Positions 45,827-54,365 of a DNA stretch of 64,000 nt are shown here, piece after piece; the stretch's first letter is position 1, and each line of letters opens with the position of its first letter. The notes under the pieces were generated by a model. That model made no database searches, was not told the DNA's origin, and worked only from the letters and a program-made list of their open reading frames with translations. Source of the DNA: Gymnodinialimonas ceratoperidinii (GTDB lineage Bacteria; Pseudomonadota; Alphaproteobacteria; Rhodobacterales; Rhodobacteraceae); the NCBI RefSeq assembly GCF_019297855.1, contig NZ_CP079194.1:2033501-2097500 (forward strand). The letters run 5' to 3'. The position numbers and the translations under genes were made by a program.

Positions 45827-47169
45827 TGGGTCAACTCCTCAAGGGTCGTCGCGACTTCGACACCGGCGGTGACGAACTCCTGTCCGACGACGATGATATC
45901 GACGTTCTCCGGCAGTCCTGCCAGAAGGACGCCGCGCGCGGTGTCGCGCAGCATCTCCACCTCGACGAACTGGACGATGCCGTCCTCGACCGTGCGCACG
46001 CCAAGCAGCCCCTCGTCGTTGAGGGTCAGCGCCGAGGCGGGCAGAAGATGGGCGGGCGTGCCTTCTGTCTGGATCAGGATGTCGGCGGTCTGGCCGTCGC
46101 GGATCGCAAGCTCGGAATTGGGGACGGTGATCTCGACGCGGAAGGTGCGGGTGCGCTCATCAGCGGAGCGCGAGAGGAAGGTGACCTCGCCCTGAACCTC
46201 CTGGCCGCTGGCCAGACGCGCGCCCGCCGTGGCGCCGACGCGGACCCGGTCGACCTGCGCCTCGGGAACGAAGCCCACCAGCTTGATCGGATCGAGCTGA
46301 ATGATCGTGGCGCAGATCGCACCGGGCTGCATCAGGCTGCCCAGTTCGGCGGTGTCGGTTTCCAGCAGGCCCGAGAAGGGGGCGTGGATCGTCAGCATCT
46401 CGATGGCTTCTTCGGCGCGTGTCACGGCGGCCTCTGCCGCGCGGACGCCGGCCTGCGCCGATTGGACGCCCGCGCGCGCCGCTTGAACGCCCGCCTGCGC
46501 GCCCTGCACCTGCGCCATCGCGCTTTCAACGCCGGCCTGCGCCGCCGCAACGCTCGCCGTAGCCGAGGCCGCGCGGGTGTTGGAGCCGAAGCCCGATTCC
46601 GCGAGCCGTGTCGCGGCGTTGCCGTCGATCTCGGCGGCGGTAAGCTGTGCCTCGGCCTGCGCCAGCATCGCGCGGGCCTCCGGCAGGCGCGCCTCTGCCT
46701 CGGGGATGCGGGCCTCGGCCTCGGGGACACGGGCCTGCGCTTCACCCAGACGGGCCAACGCCTCTTCCAAAGCGGTGCCGGAGGTGCCGGGATCGATCTC
46801 GCAGAGGACTTGATCCTCTTCCACGAAAGCGCCCGCGCGGATCGGGGTCGAAATGATGCGCCCGGAGGTTTCCGAGGCAACGTCCACGAGCCGCAGCGCC
46901 TCGGTCCGGCCCCGCAGGACCACCGCGTTCTCGGTCACCTGCGCCTCGGACCGGCGCACGACCACATTGATCAGGCCATCGTCTAAGCCCGCGGCGTCTT
47001 CATCGGCGAGCGGTGTGATGTCGTTCGGGGTGTTGTTGGGCTCCGGCAGCACGTCGCGCGCGGTCGAGGCGAAGCCGTCAGCGAAGTTTACCAGGCTGTC
47101 GCGGTCCAGGATCGCGAAATAGAGCACCACGCAGACGAGCGCAGCGGTCAGGAGCGGAAACAGCTTCAT
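45823..47169 (-). CDS. RND efflux periplasmic adaptor subunit (HlyD/MFP)
   Basis: This 448-residue membrane-fusion protein has an N-terminal anchor (FPLLTAALVCVVLYFAIL), a lipoyl half-motif, and a long Ala-rich coiled coil from about 140 to 250 with visible seven-residue steps (ARVPEAEARIPEAEARLPEA and later GVQSAQAGVRAAEAAV). The second lipoyl half (EMLTIHAPFSGLLE) and a beta-barrel domain follow. It links the permease to an outer-membrane channel. A pair of inverted repeats in its upstream region looks like regulator operators. Confidence 0.93.
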   Translation of the reverse strand: MKLFPLLTAALVCVVLYFAILDRDSLVNFADGFASTARDVLPEPNNTPNDITPLADEDAAGLDDGLINVVVRRSEAQVTENAVVLRGRTEALRLVDVASETSGRIISTPIRAGAFVEEDQVLCEIDPGTSGTALEEALARLGEAQARVPEAEARIPEAEARLPEARAMLAQAEAQLTAAEIDGNAATRLAESGFGSNTRAASATASVAAAQAGVESAMAQVQGAQAGVQAARAGVQSAQAGVRAAEAAVTRAEEAIEMLTIHAPFSGLLETDTAELGSLMQPGAICATIIQLDPIKLVGFVPEAQVDRVRVGATAGARLASGQEVQGEVTFLSRSADERTRTFRVEITVPNSELAIRDGQTADILIQTEGTPAHLLPASALTLNDEGLLGVRTVEDGIVQFVEVEMLRDTARGVLLAGLPENVDIIVVGQEFVTAGVEVATTLEELTQ

Positions 47170-47244
47170 CCAAAAACCTTTCTTGCCCGACCGTCAGACT
47201 TCCGCCGGGAGAGACGCAATCGCTTTGGTGCTGGTCTCGCAGCA

Positions 47245-47308
47245 GTAAACCGACCAGTTCAGTTTACGACCTGTGTACAACCTGCACAAGAGTGAACCGA
47301 GCGGTTCA
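47245..47308. promoter_or_regulatory. Two operator-like inverted repeats upstream of the efflux operon
   Basis: Site 1 (47245-47267) has half-sites GTAAAC[C/T]GA facing each other around a 5-nt centre. Site 2 (47293-47308) is TGAACCG-AG-CGGTTCA. Both share the AACCG core, and such sites are typical of TetR-type repressors of RND pumps. They lie 76-139 nt upstream of the adaptor ATG. No TetR gene is present in the window. The rest of the 298-nt gap holds a second promoter region toward the YfgM-like gene, without a clear motif. Confidence 0.55.
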
Positions 47309-47467
47309 GATATGCCTCCTGCCACCAAGTTGTCGCGACGGCAAGTGCTGCAGGCCGGAAGGCCCCACGCGCTCGGGAAAGCGCCGCGTTAACGGGGCCT
47401 TGCCCCCATGGGCAAAGGCGGGGTAAGTCGGACCGAACAAACAGCGATCCGGGGTGGGGCGGCGTCC

Positions 47468-48373
47468 ATGGCGAATACCGACAGTTTTATCGATGAGGTC
47501 AGCGAAGAGGTCCGCCGCGACCGTCTCTATGCGTTGATGCGCCGTTGGGGCTGGATCCCCATCCTCGTGGTGATCGCCATTGTCGGCGGCGCGGCCTATG
47601 TCGAATGGTCGGGGGCGCAGGAACGCGCGCAGGCCGAGGCCTTCGGAGACGCGCTTCTGGGCGCGCTGGACGCCGAAGACACCGAAGCCCGCATCGCCGC
47701 GCTGGAAGCCGTGGAAGCGCCTACCGCCGACGCCAGCATCATCCTTGCGCTTCTGGCTGCCGGTGAAGCGGCAAATGGCGAGGACCGCGCCGATGCTGCG
47801 GCCCGCCTGCGCGCGGCGGCCGACGCCCCCGGCGTGGAGCGCCGCTATGTCGATCTGGCACTTCTCAAGGCCGAGATGCTCGACCCGGCGCCCGAGGCCG
47901 AGGCCCGGATCGTTCTGGAAGCGCTGGCCGCTCCCGGCGCGCCCTACTCGGCGCTGGCGGAAGAGCAACTCGCGTTGATGGAGGTCCGCGCCGGTGATCT
48001 GGATGCCGCCCTCGACCGGCTGCGCGCGATCGAGCGCAGCGCCGCTGCAACGGCAGGCTTGCAACAACGCGCCGGGCAGTTGATTGTGGCGCTGGAAAGT
48101 GGTGCAGTTCTGGTGGACGCCCGTGCCGAGGCTCCGGTCGAAGAAGCGCCTGCGGAGGAAATGCAGGTGGAAGAAGCGCCTGCCGAGGATGCGCCTGCTG
48201 AGGAAGCGCCGGTGGAAGAGGCCGAGGCGGCCCCGGCCGAAGACGAGGCTGCGGCGGAAGACGAGGCTCCGGCGGAAGACGAGGCTCCGGCTGAGGAGGC
48301 ACCTGCGGAGGAGGCCCCGGCGGAGGACGCCGACGCAGATGAGCCCGCGAACGGCGCGGCAGAGGACGAATAG
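47468..48373 (+). CDS. YfgM-like TPR membrane protein with acidic repeat tail
   Basis: This 301-residue protein has one N-terminal membrane helix (about 28-46, WGWIPILVVIAIVGGAAYVEW) preceded by SFIDEVSEEVRRDRLYALMRR, typical of the YfgM/TPR_21 group, and then a periplasmic TPR-like domain. The last 85 residues are an E/A/P-rich repeat region (units such as EEAPAEE and EDEAPAED). YfgM cooperates with the Sec translocon and periplasmic chaperones in E. coli. The start at 47468 was preferred over one 20 codons upstream. It is followed by bamB, the same order as in E. coli. Confidence 0.85.
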   Translation: MANTDSFIDEVSEEVRRDRLYALMRRWGWIPILVVIAIVGGAAYVEWSGAQERAQAEAFGDALLGALDAEDTEARIAALEAVEAPTADASIILALLAAGEAANGEDRADAAARLRAAADAPGVERRYVDLALLKAEMLDPAPEAEARIVLEALAAPGAPYSALAEEQLALMEVRAGDLDAALDRLRAIERSAAATAGLQQRAGQLIVALESGAVLVDARAEAPVEEAPAEEMQVEEAPAEDAPAEEAPVEEAEAAPAEDEAAAEDEAPAEDEAPAEEAPAEEAPAEDADADEPANGAAEDE

Positions 48374-48478
48374 GACCGGCGCGCACAAGCGCTTTCGGGC
48401 CTGCAAGACGAAAACACGCGGACCGGACTTGGCAACCGTCAAGGACGCGATGGTCCCGAACCTAGTGGTGGACGCGGC

Positions 48479-49822
48479 ATGAGCCTTGTAAGCACGATTA
48501 TCCCTTCCAGAACGCTTGTGCAGGCGGGCTTGGCCATGGTGGCCGCCCTTGTCCTCAGCGGATGCGAGCGCGAAACGATCCTGCCGGGCGAACGCTTCTC
48601 GGTCGATGCGATCCTGGACGGCGAAGCGGGCGTCGCGGTGACGACCGACGCGCCGCGGGCGATCAGCCTGCCTTCGATGGCGCGGATCGGCTCTTGGGAA
48701 CAACGGGGCTTCAATGCGACCAACCGCACGCCCCACGCGGCCCTCGGCGCCAGCCTGACCCCGATCTGGACCGCCGATATCGGGCAGGGCAACACCCGCC
48801 GCAACCGTATCACCGCCGATCCCGTCTCTGCCGATGGGCGCGTCTTCACGATGGATTCGCGCGCCGGCGTCGTGGCGACTGCCCTGAACTCGGGCCAGAC
48901 CCTCTGGACCGCCGACCTGCAACCGGGCTTCGACCGGGGCGGGAGCGTTTCGGGCGGCGGTCTGGCTGTCTCGGGCGGCACGCTTTATGCCACCACCGGC
49001 TTCGGCGAGCTGATCGCGATGGATGCCGCGACCGGCGGCATCGCCTGGCGGCAGCGCCTCGACGCGGGCATCGGCGCGCCGACCGTCAGCGATGGCACGG
49101 TCTACGTGGTCAGCCGGAACAACGAGGGGTGGGCGATTGACGCGGCCACGGGGCGTCTGGAATGGAACGTGCCGGGCACGGCCACGGGCGCGGTCCTTTC
49201 TGGCGCGGCAGCGCCCGCGATCACCAGCCGCCTTGCCGTCATGCCCTATGGCTCCGGCGAGATCGGCGGCGTCCTGCGCCGCTCGGCCACCTTCCTCTGG
49301 AACACCTCGGTCGCCGGTGGGCGCAACGGCGTGGCCTATGCCAACATCAATGACGTCACCAGCGATCCTGTCGTCGTCGGCAACCGCATCTTCGCGGGCA
49401 ACCAGTCCGGCCGCGTCGTGGCCTTCGATGCCGAGCAGGGCCGACGGATCTGGGAAGCGGACGAGGGCGCCTATTCGCCGGTTCTCCACACCGGGGGCGA
49501 CATCTTCTTCGTCTCGGACCGTAACGAGCTGATCCGTCTGGACGCCAGCACGGGCACCCGCGTCTGGGGCACGGAGCTACCGCTCTACGTCGCCAACCGC
49601 GAGCGCCGCCGGCGCGCGGTCTTCACCCACTTCGGCCCGATCCTTGCGGGCGGGCGTCTGGTCGTGGCTTCGGGCGATGGCAACGTGCGCTTCTTCAGCC
49701 CCGAATCCGGCGTACTGACTGGCGCGGTTCAGATGCGCAACGGCGCCGCCGCGCATCCGATTGTCGTGGGTGACACGCTGCTGGTCGTGACCGAAAACGG
49801 ACGCTTGCAGGCCTTCCGCTAA
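48479..49822 (+). CDS. bamB: Outer membrane assembly lipoprotein BamB (PQQ-like beta-propeller)
   Basis: This 447-residue lipoprotein has a signal peptide with lipobox LSGC (cysteine near 29), followed by repeats of the BamB/PQQ-type propeller such as VFTMDSRAGVVATALNSGQTLWTADL, LIAMDAATGGIAWRQRL and VVAFDAEQGRRIWEAD. BamB is a scaffold of the beta-barrel assembly machine at the outer membrane. It follows the YfgM-like gene by 105 nt, consistent with the conserved yfgM-bamB pair. Confidence 0.92.
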   Translation: MSLVSTIIPSRTLVQAGLAMVAALVLSGCERETILPGERFSVDAILDGEAGVAVTTDAPRAISLPSMARIGSWEQRGFNATNRTPHAALGASLTPIWTADIGQGNTRRNRITADPVSADGRVFTMDSRAGVVATALNSGQTLWTADLQPGFDRGGSVSGGGLAVSGGTLYATTGFGELIAMDAATGGIAWRQRLDAGIGAPTVSDGTVYVVSRNNEGWAIDAATGRLEWNVPGTATGAVLSGAAAPAITSRLAVMPYGSGEIGGVLRRSATFLWNTSVAGGRNGVAYANINDVTSDPVVVGNRIFAGNQSGRVVAFDAEQGRRIWEADEGAYSPVLHTGGDIFFVSDRNELIRLDASTGTRVWGTELPLYVANRERRRRAVFTHFGPILAGGRLVVASGDGNVRFFSPESGVLTGAVQMRNGAAAHPIVVGDTLLVVTENGRLQAFR

Positions 49823-49843
49823 GGCGATGAGGCCCGCGAGGGC

Positions 49844-50449
49844 CTAAGCCAGAAGCGCGGCCCGCGTATCGGCGTCGAGCCAGGGCGTGACCCACCACAG
49901 GACAACGCGGCCCATGTTGAACCACGTGGCCAGTACCTCGCGCAGAAGGGGACGGGGCCGGAGAGACGGCGCGCCCGCCGCGGTCAGGCCGATCTCCTCA
50001 TAGCCCATCACCCAGAACGCGACGGCGGCGCGGGGCAAATGGTAGGCGCTGCTGACCACGACGATGCGGCCCTCGAAGGGCGCGATTTCCGAAGTGAAAA
50101 GCGCGTTTTGCAAGGTCGATTGGCTCTGGTCTTCCACGAAGATCGCGGCGCGGGGGACGTCCTGCGCCTCGGCCAGTTCCGCCATCAGGGGGGCCGCGAC
50201 GACACCGGTGAAGTAGATCACGGGTGCCACGCCGGCGTGATAGAGCGCGGCGCAGCGATTGGCCCGTGCGCGGCTGTCGTCGTTCAACGCCGAAGGGCTC
50301 GCCCCGCCCCCGAGACAGACCAAGGCCGCGGCGGGCGCGGGAAGCCGGTCGCGCGGCCAGAACAATTCGACACCCGCGATCACCACCAGTGTCTGGAGAA
50401 AAAGAAGCAGCGCGAGCCGCAGGATCCAGCCGCGGCGGCTCACTCCCAC
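49844..50449 (-). CDS. YdcF-like (DUF218) membrane-associated protein
   Basis: This 201-residue protein has an N-terminal membrane helix (about 9-29) and a DUF218 domain: [24 protein letters not shown], and the motif [18 protein letters not shown]. ElyC/SanA relatives act in envelope metabolism, but the reaction is unknown. The gene overlaps the guaA end by 10 nt on the same strand, so it is probably translated from the guaA message. Confidence 0.87.
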   Translation of the reverse strand: MGVSRRGWILRLALLLFLQTLVVIAGVELFWPRDRLPAPAAALVCLGGGASPSALNDDSRARANRCAALYHAGVAPVIYFTGVVAAPLMAELAEAQDVPRAAIFVEDQSQSTLQNALFTSEIAPFEGRIVVVSSAYHLPRAAVAFWVMGYEEIGLTAAGAPSLRPRPLLREVLATWFNMGRVVLWWVTPWLDADTRAALLA

Positions 50450-52032
50450 TCGATGGTGCCCGGAGGCTTCGAGGTGATGTCGTAGGTGACGCGGTTGATG
50501 CCGGGCACTTCGTTGATGATCCGCGTCGCCGTCTCGCCAAGGAAATCGTGGCTGAAGGGATAGTAATCGGCGGTCATCCCGTCGACCGAGGTGACGGCAC
50601 GAAGGGCACAGGCGTAGTCATAGGTCCGGCCATCGCCCATCACGCCCACGGTACGGACCGGCAGGATCGCGACGAAGGCCTGCCAGATCTCGTCGTAGAG
50701 GCCGTGCTTGCGGATCTGGTCGATGTAGACCGCATCGGCCTGGCGCAGGATATCGAGCTTGGCGCGGGTGATCTCGCCGGGGCAGCGGATCGCGAGGCCG
50801 GGGCCGGGGAAGGGGTGGCGGGCGATGAAGTGCGGCGGCAGGCCGAGTTCGGCACCAAGCGCGCGGACCTCATCCTTGAAGAGCTCGCGCAGCGGCTCCA
50901 CCAACTTCAGGCCCATCTTCTCCGGCAGGCCGCCGACGTTGTGATGCGACTTGATGGTGACGGAAGGACCGCCCGAGAAGGACACGCTTTCGATCACGTC
51001 CGGGTAGAGCGTCCCTTGGGCAAGGAAGGCCGCGCCCTCGATCTGGTCGGCGTATTTCTGGAACACGTCGATGAAGAGCTTGCCGATGATTTTGCGCTTG
51101 GTCTCGGGGTCGCTGACGCCCTCCAATTCGCCGAGAAAGAGCTCCTGCTCTTCGGCGTGGATGACGTGCAGGTTCATGTGGTCACGGAACATCTCGACCA
51201 CGTCCGCGCCCTCGTTCAGACGCAGGAGGCCATGGTCGACGAAAACGCAGGTCAGCTGGTCGCCGATCGCCTCGTGCAGCAGCGCTGCCGTCACCGAGCT
51301 GTCGACGCCGCCCGAAAGCGCGCAGATCACCTTGGCGTCGCCCACTTGCGCGCGGATCGCCTCGATCGCCTGCTCGCGGTAGGCGTCCATGGTCCAGTCG
51401 CCCGAGAACCCGGCCAGCCGCACGAAGTTCTCGTAGAGCATCGCGCCGCGCGGGGTGTGGTGCACCTCGGGGTGGAACTGGACCGCGAAGAAGTTGCGCT
51501 CCACATCCGCCGTGATCGCGAAGGGCGCGTTGGGCGAGGTGCCGTAGACCTCGAAGCCGGGGGCGAGTTTCGCGACGTGATCGCCGTGGGACATCCAGAC
51601 CTGCTCGGACCCTTCCGAGAACCAGCCCTGCAGCAGCGCCAGCGCGCCGGTGGGCTCCACGAAAGCGCGACCGAATTCCGCCGTGCCGCCGCCGCCGGAA
51701 ATCTTGCCGCCATGCACCTCGCCGCCGAGGTCCTGCATCATCGCCTGCTGCCCGTAGCATATGCCCAGGATCGGCACGCCCGCGTCGTAAGCCGCCTGAG
51801 GCGGACGGGGCGAGCCCTTGCGCGTGACTGAATCCGGCCCGCCCGAGAAGATGATCGCCTTGGGCGCGAAGTCCTTCACGAAGGCGTCGTCGACGTTCTG
51901 GAACGGGTGGATCTCGCAATAGACGTTCAACTCGCGCAGGCGGCGGGCGATCAATTGCGTCACCTGCGATCCGAAGTCGATGATCAGCAGGCGTTCATGG
52001 TTGGCGGGGTCGGGGACAGCGGCGTTTTTCAT
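50440..52032 (-). CDS. guaA: GMP synthase (glutamine-hydrolysing)
   Basis: This 530-residue enzyme converts XMP to GMP. The class I amidotransferase domain has the nucleophile in [10 protein letters not shown] (about 95-104) and the His/Glu pair in QFHPEVHHT. The ATP-pyrophosphatase domain has the P-loop [15 protein letters not shown] (about 240). The C-terminal dimer domain ends in [15 protein letters not shown], the invariant GuaA tail. The full family length is present. Confidence 0.98.
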   Translation of the reverse strand: MKNAAVPDPANHERLLIIDFGSQVTQLIARRLRELNVYCEIHPFQNVDDAFVKDFAPKAIIFSGGPDSVTRKGSPRPPQAAYDAGVPILGICYGQQAMMQDLGGEVHGGKISGGGGTAEFGRAFVEPTGALALLQGWFSEGSEQVWMSHGDHVAKLAPGFEVYGTSPNAPFAITADVERNFFAVQFHPEVHHTPRGAMLYENFVRLAGFSGDWTMDAYREQAIEAIRAQVGDAKVICALSGGVDSSVTAALLHEAIGDQLTCVFVDHGLLRLNEGADVVEMFRDHMNLHVIHAEEQELFLGELEGVSDPETKRKIIGKLFIDVFQKYADQIEGAAFLAQGTLYPDVIESVSFSGGPSVTIKSHHNVGGLPEKMGLKLVEPLRELFKDEVRALGAELGLPPHFIARHPFPGPGLAIRCPGEITRAKLDILRQADAVYIDQIRKHGLYDEIWQAFVAILPVRTVGVMGDGRTYDYACALRAVTSVDGMTADYYPFSHDFLGETATRIINEVPGINRVTYDITSKPPGTIEWE

Positions 52033-52104
52033 GTCCGTCGATTAAGGCGCGGGGCTGGTCTGCGCAAGTCCCTCGGGCACGGCTTGGCGCTCTGGCGGAG
52101 GCCG

Positions 52105-52132
52105 ATGTCGCATCCGCCCCCCACATGTCGCA
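52105..52132 (+). promoter_or_regulatory. Direct repeat ATGTCGCA x2, 20 bp apart, upstream of the MttB homologue
   Basis: ATGTCGCATCC at 52105 and ATGTCGCACTCC at 52125 are spaced 20 bp apart, two helical turns. They lie 69-96 nt upstream of the start codon. Paired direct repeats are typical of AraC-family activators. No AraC gene is in the window. Confidence 0.45.
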
Positions 52133-52200
52133 CTCCGGCGATGCGGTTGGGGCGGCAGGGTCTAGGGAAGAGCATGAATTTCACGCCGGTGGAGGATGTC

Positions 52201-53754
52201 ATGGGCGACGCAGAACAGACGACGGGTAAACGGCGGGCACGGGGCGGCGGTGGCGCGGCGCGGCGGGCCTCGCGCTCTGCGGTCAGCTTCGAGACGGCGC
52301 GCTTCATCGAGCGGAAGATCCCCAACCTCGACATCCTCAACGAAGAAGCCCTGCAGATCATCGAGGCGAACGCCGAAACGGTGCTGGAAGAGATCGGCGT
52401 CATGTTCGTCGAGAACCCCGCCGCGCTGGAGCGTTGGCGCGAGGCGGGCGCGGATGTCCGCGGTGAGCGGGTCCATATCCCCAAGGGCCTCGCGCGGGAG
52501 CTGATCAAGACCGCACCCTCGAAGTTCACCCAGATCGCCCGCAACCGCGACCGCGACGTGGAGATCGGGGGCAACTCACTGGTGCTGGCCCCGGTCTACG
52601 GCCCGCCCTTCGTGCACGACCACGCGGGCGGTCGGCGCTACGCCACGATGGCAGATTTCGAGAAGTTCGTGAAGCTCGGCTACATGTCGAAATGGCTGCA
52701 CCACTCGGGCGGCACCGTTTGCGAGCCGACTGACGTGCCGGTCAACAAGCGCCACCTCGACATGCTCTACGCCCACATGTCGCTGTCGGACAAACCCTTC
52801 ATGGGCTCGGTCACCGAACCCTCGCGGGCTGTCGATTCGATCGAGATGGCGAAGATCCTCTTCGGTGCCGATGTGGTCGAGAACAACTGCGTGATGACCT
52901 CGCTGATCAACATCAACTCGCCGCTCACCTTCGACGGCGTGATGATGGGCGCGTTGGAGCATTACGCGGCGGCGGGTCAGGCCTCGATCATCTCGCCCTT
53001 CATCGTCGGCGGCGCGATGGCGCCCGTCTCTGTCGCCGGAACGCTGACGCAATGCCTCGCCGAGGGCTTGGCGGGCGTGGCCTACAGCCAGCTGGTGCGC
53101 AAGGGCGCGCCGGTGATCATGGGGGCGATGGTGACGTCGATCGACATGAACTCGGGCGCGCCCACCTTCGGCACGCCGGAGGCCTCGCAGATCACCTATG
53201 GCATGGGGCAATTGACCCGCCGCTTGGGGCTGCCCTACCGCTCCTCGGGTTCGTTCAACGGCTCGAAGATACCCGACGCCCAGGCAGGCTACGAGACCGC
53301 GAACTCGCTCAACATGGGTCTTCTGTCGGGCGTGAACTTCATGCTGCACTCCTGCGGATGGCTGGAAGGGGGCCTGGCCGCGAGCCCGGAGAAATTCGTG
53401 CTGGACGCCGACCAGTTGGGTATCCTGCACAAGCTCGCCGAGGGCGTTTCGGTCGATGAGAATGCGCAGGCGATGGACGCGCTGCGCGAAGTCGGTCCCG
53501 GCGGCCACTTCCTTGGCTGTGCTCACACGCAGGCCAACTACCAGACAGCCTTCTGGCGCACCAATGTGCTTGACTACAAACCCTACGAGACGTGGTCGGA
53601 AGAAGGCAGCCGCAGCTCTTACGAGCTGGCTGCCGCCAAGGTCACGCAGATGCTGGCGGACTATCAGCAGCCCCATCTCGATCCGGTCACCGACGAGGCG
53701 CTGCGCGCTTACGTGGCCGAGAAGAAGGCCTCGATGCCCGACGCCTTCATCTGA
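52201..53754 (+). CDS. MttB-family methyltransferase, non-pyrrolysine type
   Basis: This 517-residue corrinoid methyltransferase-fold protein of the trimethylamine methyltransferase family has GVMFVENPAALERWREAGADV, RYATMADFEKFVKLGY, VIMGAMVTSIDMNSGAPTFGTPEAS and GGHFLGCAHT. The frame is open throughout with no in-frame TAG, so it is the non-pyrrolysine form, several of which demethylate glycine betaine, carnitine or proline betaine. The start at 52201 has GGAGG 5 nt upstream; an ATG at 52174 lacks a ribosome site. An Arg/Gly-rich N-terminal tail is present. The sarcosine oxidase genes fit a betaine route. No cognate corrinoid protein is adjacent. Confidence 0.9.
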   Translation: MGDAEQTTGKRRARGGGGAARRASRSAVSFETARFIERKIPNLDILNEEALQIIEANAETVLEEIGVMFVENPAALERWREAGADVRGERVHIPKGLARELIKTAPSKFTQIARNRDRDVEIGGNSLVLAPVYGPPFVHDHAGGRRYATMADFEKFVKLGYMSKWLHHSGGTVCEPTDVPVNKRHLDMLYAHMSLSDKPFMGSVTEPSRAVDSIEMAKILFGADVVENNCVMTSLININSPLTFDGVMMGALEHYAAAGQASIISPFIVGGAMAPVSVAGTLTQCLAEGLAGVAYSQLVRKGAPVIMGAMVTSIDMNSGAPTFGTPEASQITYGMGQLTRRLGLPYRSSGSFNGSKIPDAQAGYETANSLNMGLLSGVNFMLHSCGWLEGGLAASPEKFVLDADQLGILHKLAEGVSVDENAQAMDALREVGPGGHFLGCAHTQANYQTAFWRTNVLDYKPYETWSEEGSRSSYELAAAKVTQMLADYQQPHLDPVTDEALRAYVAEKKASMPDAFI

Positions 53755-53862
53755 GGCGGATCTGACAGCGGCCCGTCCCGTGCGATTGGCGTGCGGGGCG
53801 GGGCGTCTTCCGCCCTCGGTATCTGCGCGACTCGGGGCTTGCGCCGGCCACCGCCGGGGCAG

Positions 53863-53871
53863 TTATCCACA
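53863..53871 (+). promoter_or_regulatory. DnaA box (perfect TTATCCACA)
   Basis: A perfect 9-mer matching the TTATNCACA consensus lies in the gap after the MttB gene. A second identical copy is at 54284-54292. Confidence 0.6.
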
Positions 53872-53914
53872 TTTTCGGCAAAATCCTTAACGCCGCGCGT
53901 TTTGCTAAAAGTGT

Positions 53915-54157
53915 CTACGAGACACCCCGTGCCGCCGCCAGCAGCGCGCTCATCACCTGCACGTGTCGGGTGGGGGAATACCCTATGCCGCCGCCGAGCC
54001 GCGCGGCGTTCAGCATCTCCTCTTCCGCCAGCAGTTTTCCGACCGGCCGACGCTTGGCGCGGCGGTGCGCATCCCCTGTAACACAGGCCAAAGTCGCGGC
54101 TTTCACCAGCAATCCGGGCCGGTGCATCTGCGACAGGTGAGTGGTGAGATCGGTCAT
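53915..54157 (-). CDS. DUF6477 family protein
   Basis: This 80-residue protein (MTDLTTHLSQMHRPGLLVKAATLAC... LLAEEEMLNAARLGGGIGYSPTRHVQVMSALLAAARGVS) has the RP-xLLVxAA start and the LNAARxxGxxGYSxxRHVxVxxAL ending of the small DUF6477 family found in Rhodobacteraceae. Its function is unknown. The start at 54157 was chosen over a frame 26 codons longer. It is divergent from the DUF6456 gene, with a DnaA box in the shared promoter region. Confidence 0.78.
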   Translation of the reverse strand: MTDLTTHLSQMHRPGLLVKAATLACVTGDAHRRAKRRPVGKLLAEEEMLNAARLGGGIGYSPTRHVQVMSALLAAARGVS

Positions 54158-54283
54158 GGGAGTGGCTCCTACAAGCTGAAATCCGATCCCCAGATTGCCC
54201 CGGCGCACCCACCTGTTGCGTCGGAGGGCAAACATGCGCGCGGTGCCTTCCCGTTTGTTTACGGTTTGGAAACAATCTTAGCT

Positions 54284-54292
54284 TTATCCACA
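54284..54292 (+). promoter_or_regulatory. DnaA box (perfect TTATCCACA) in the divergent promoter
   Basis: A perfect DnaA 9-mer lies in an AT-rich stretch (about 54251-54330) between the divergent DUF6477 and DUF6456 genes, 74 nt upstream of the DUF6456 start. Confidence 0.6.
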
Positions 54293-54365
54293 GATTTTAA
54301 CCTTTCTGTAATCAATAAGGCGGAATTTTGTCGCTGTTCTCAAGCAACTCGAAGGGCCGGAGGCC

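Noticed and set aside
43952..46195. A 747-codon plus-strand frame opposite the RND permease and adaptor
   Set aside because: It is a shadow frame. Its composition is dominated by His, Asp, Gly, Arg and Gln, and the RND proteins on the other strand are complete.
52201..53754. Pyrrolysine-containing MttB
   Set aside because: The frame is continuous with no in-frame TAG, and no pyl genes are visible.
53863..54292. Chromosomal replication origin (oriC) suggested by two DnaA boxes
   Set aside because: Only two perfect boxes were seen, without the cluster of boxes, AT-rich unwinding element or neighbouring replication genes expected at an origin. They were kept as a regulatory candidate instead.
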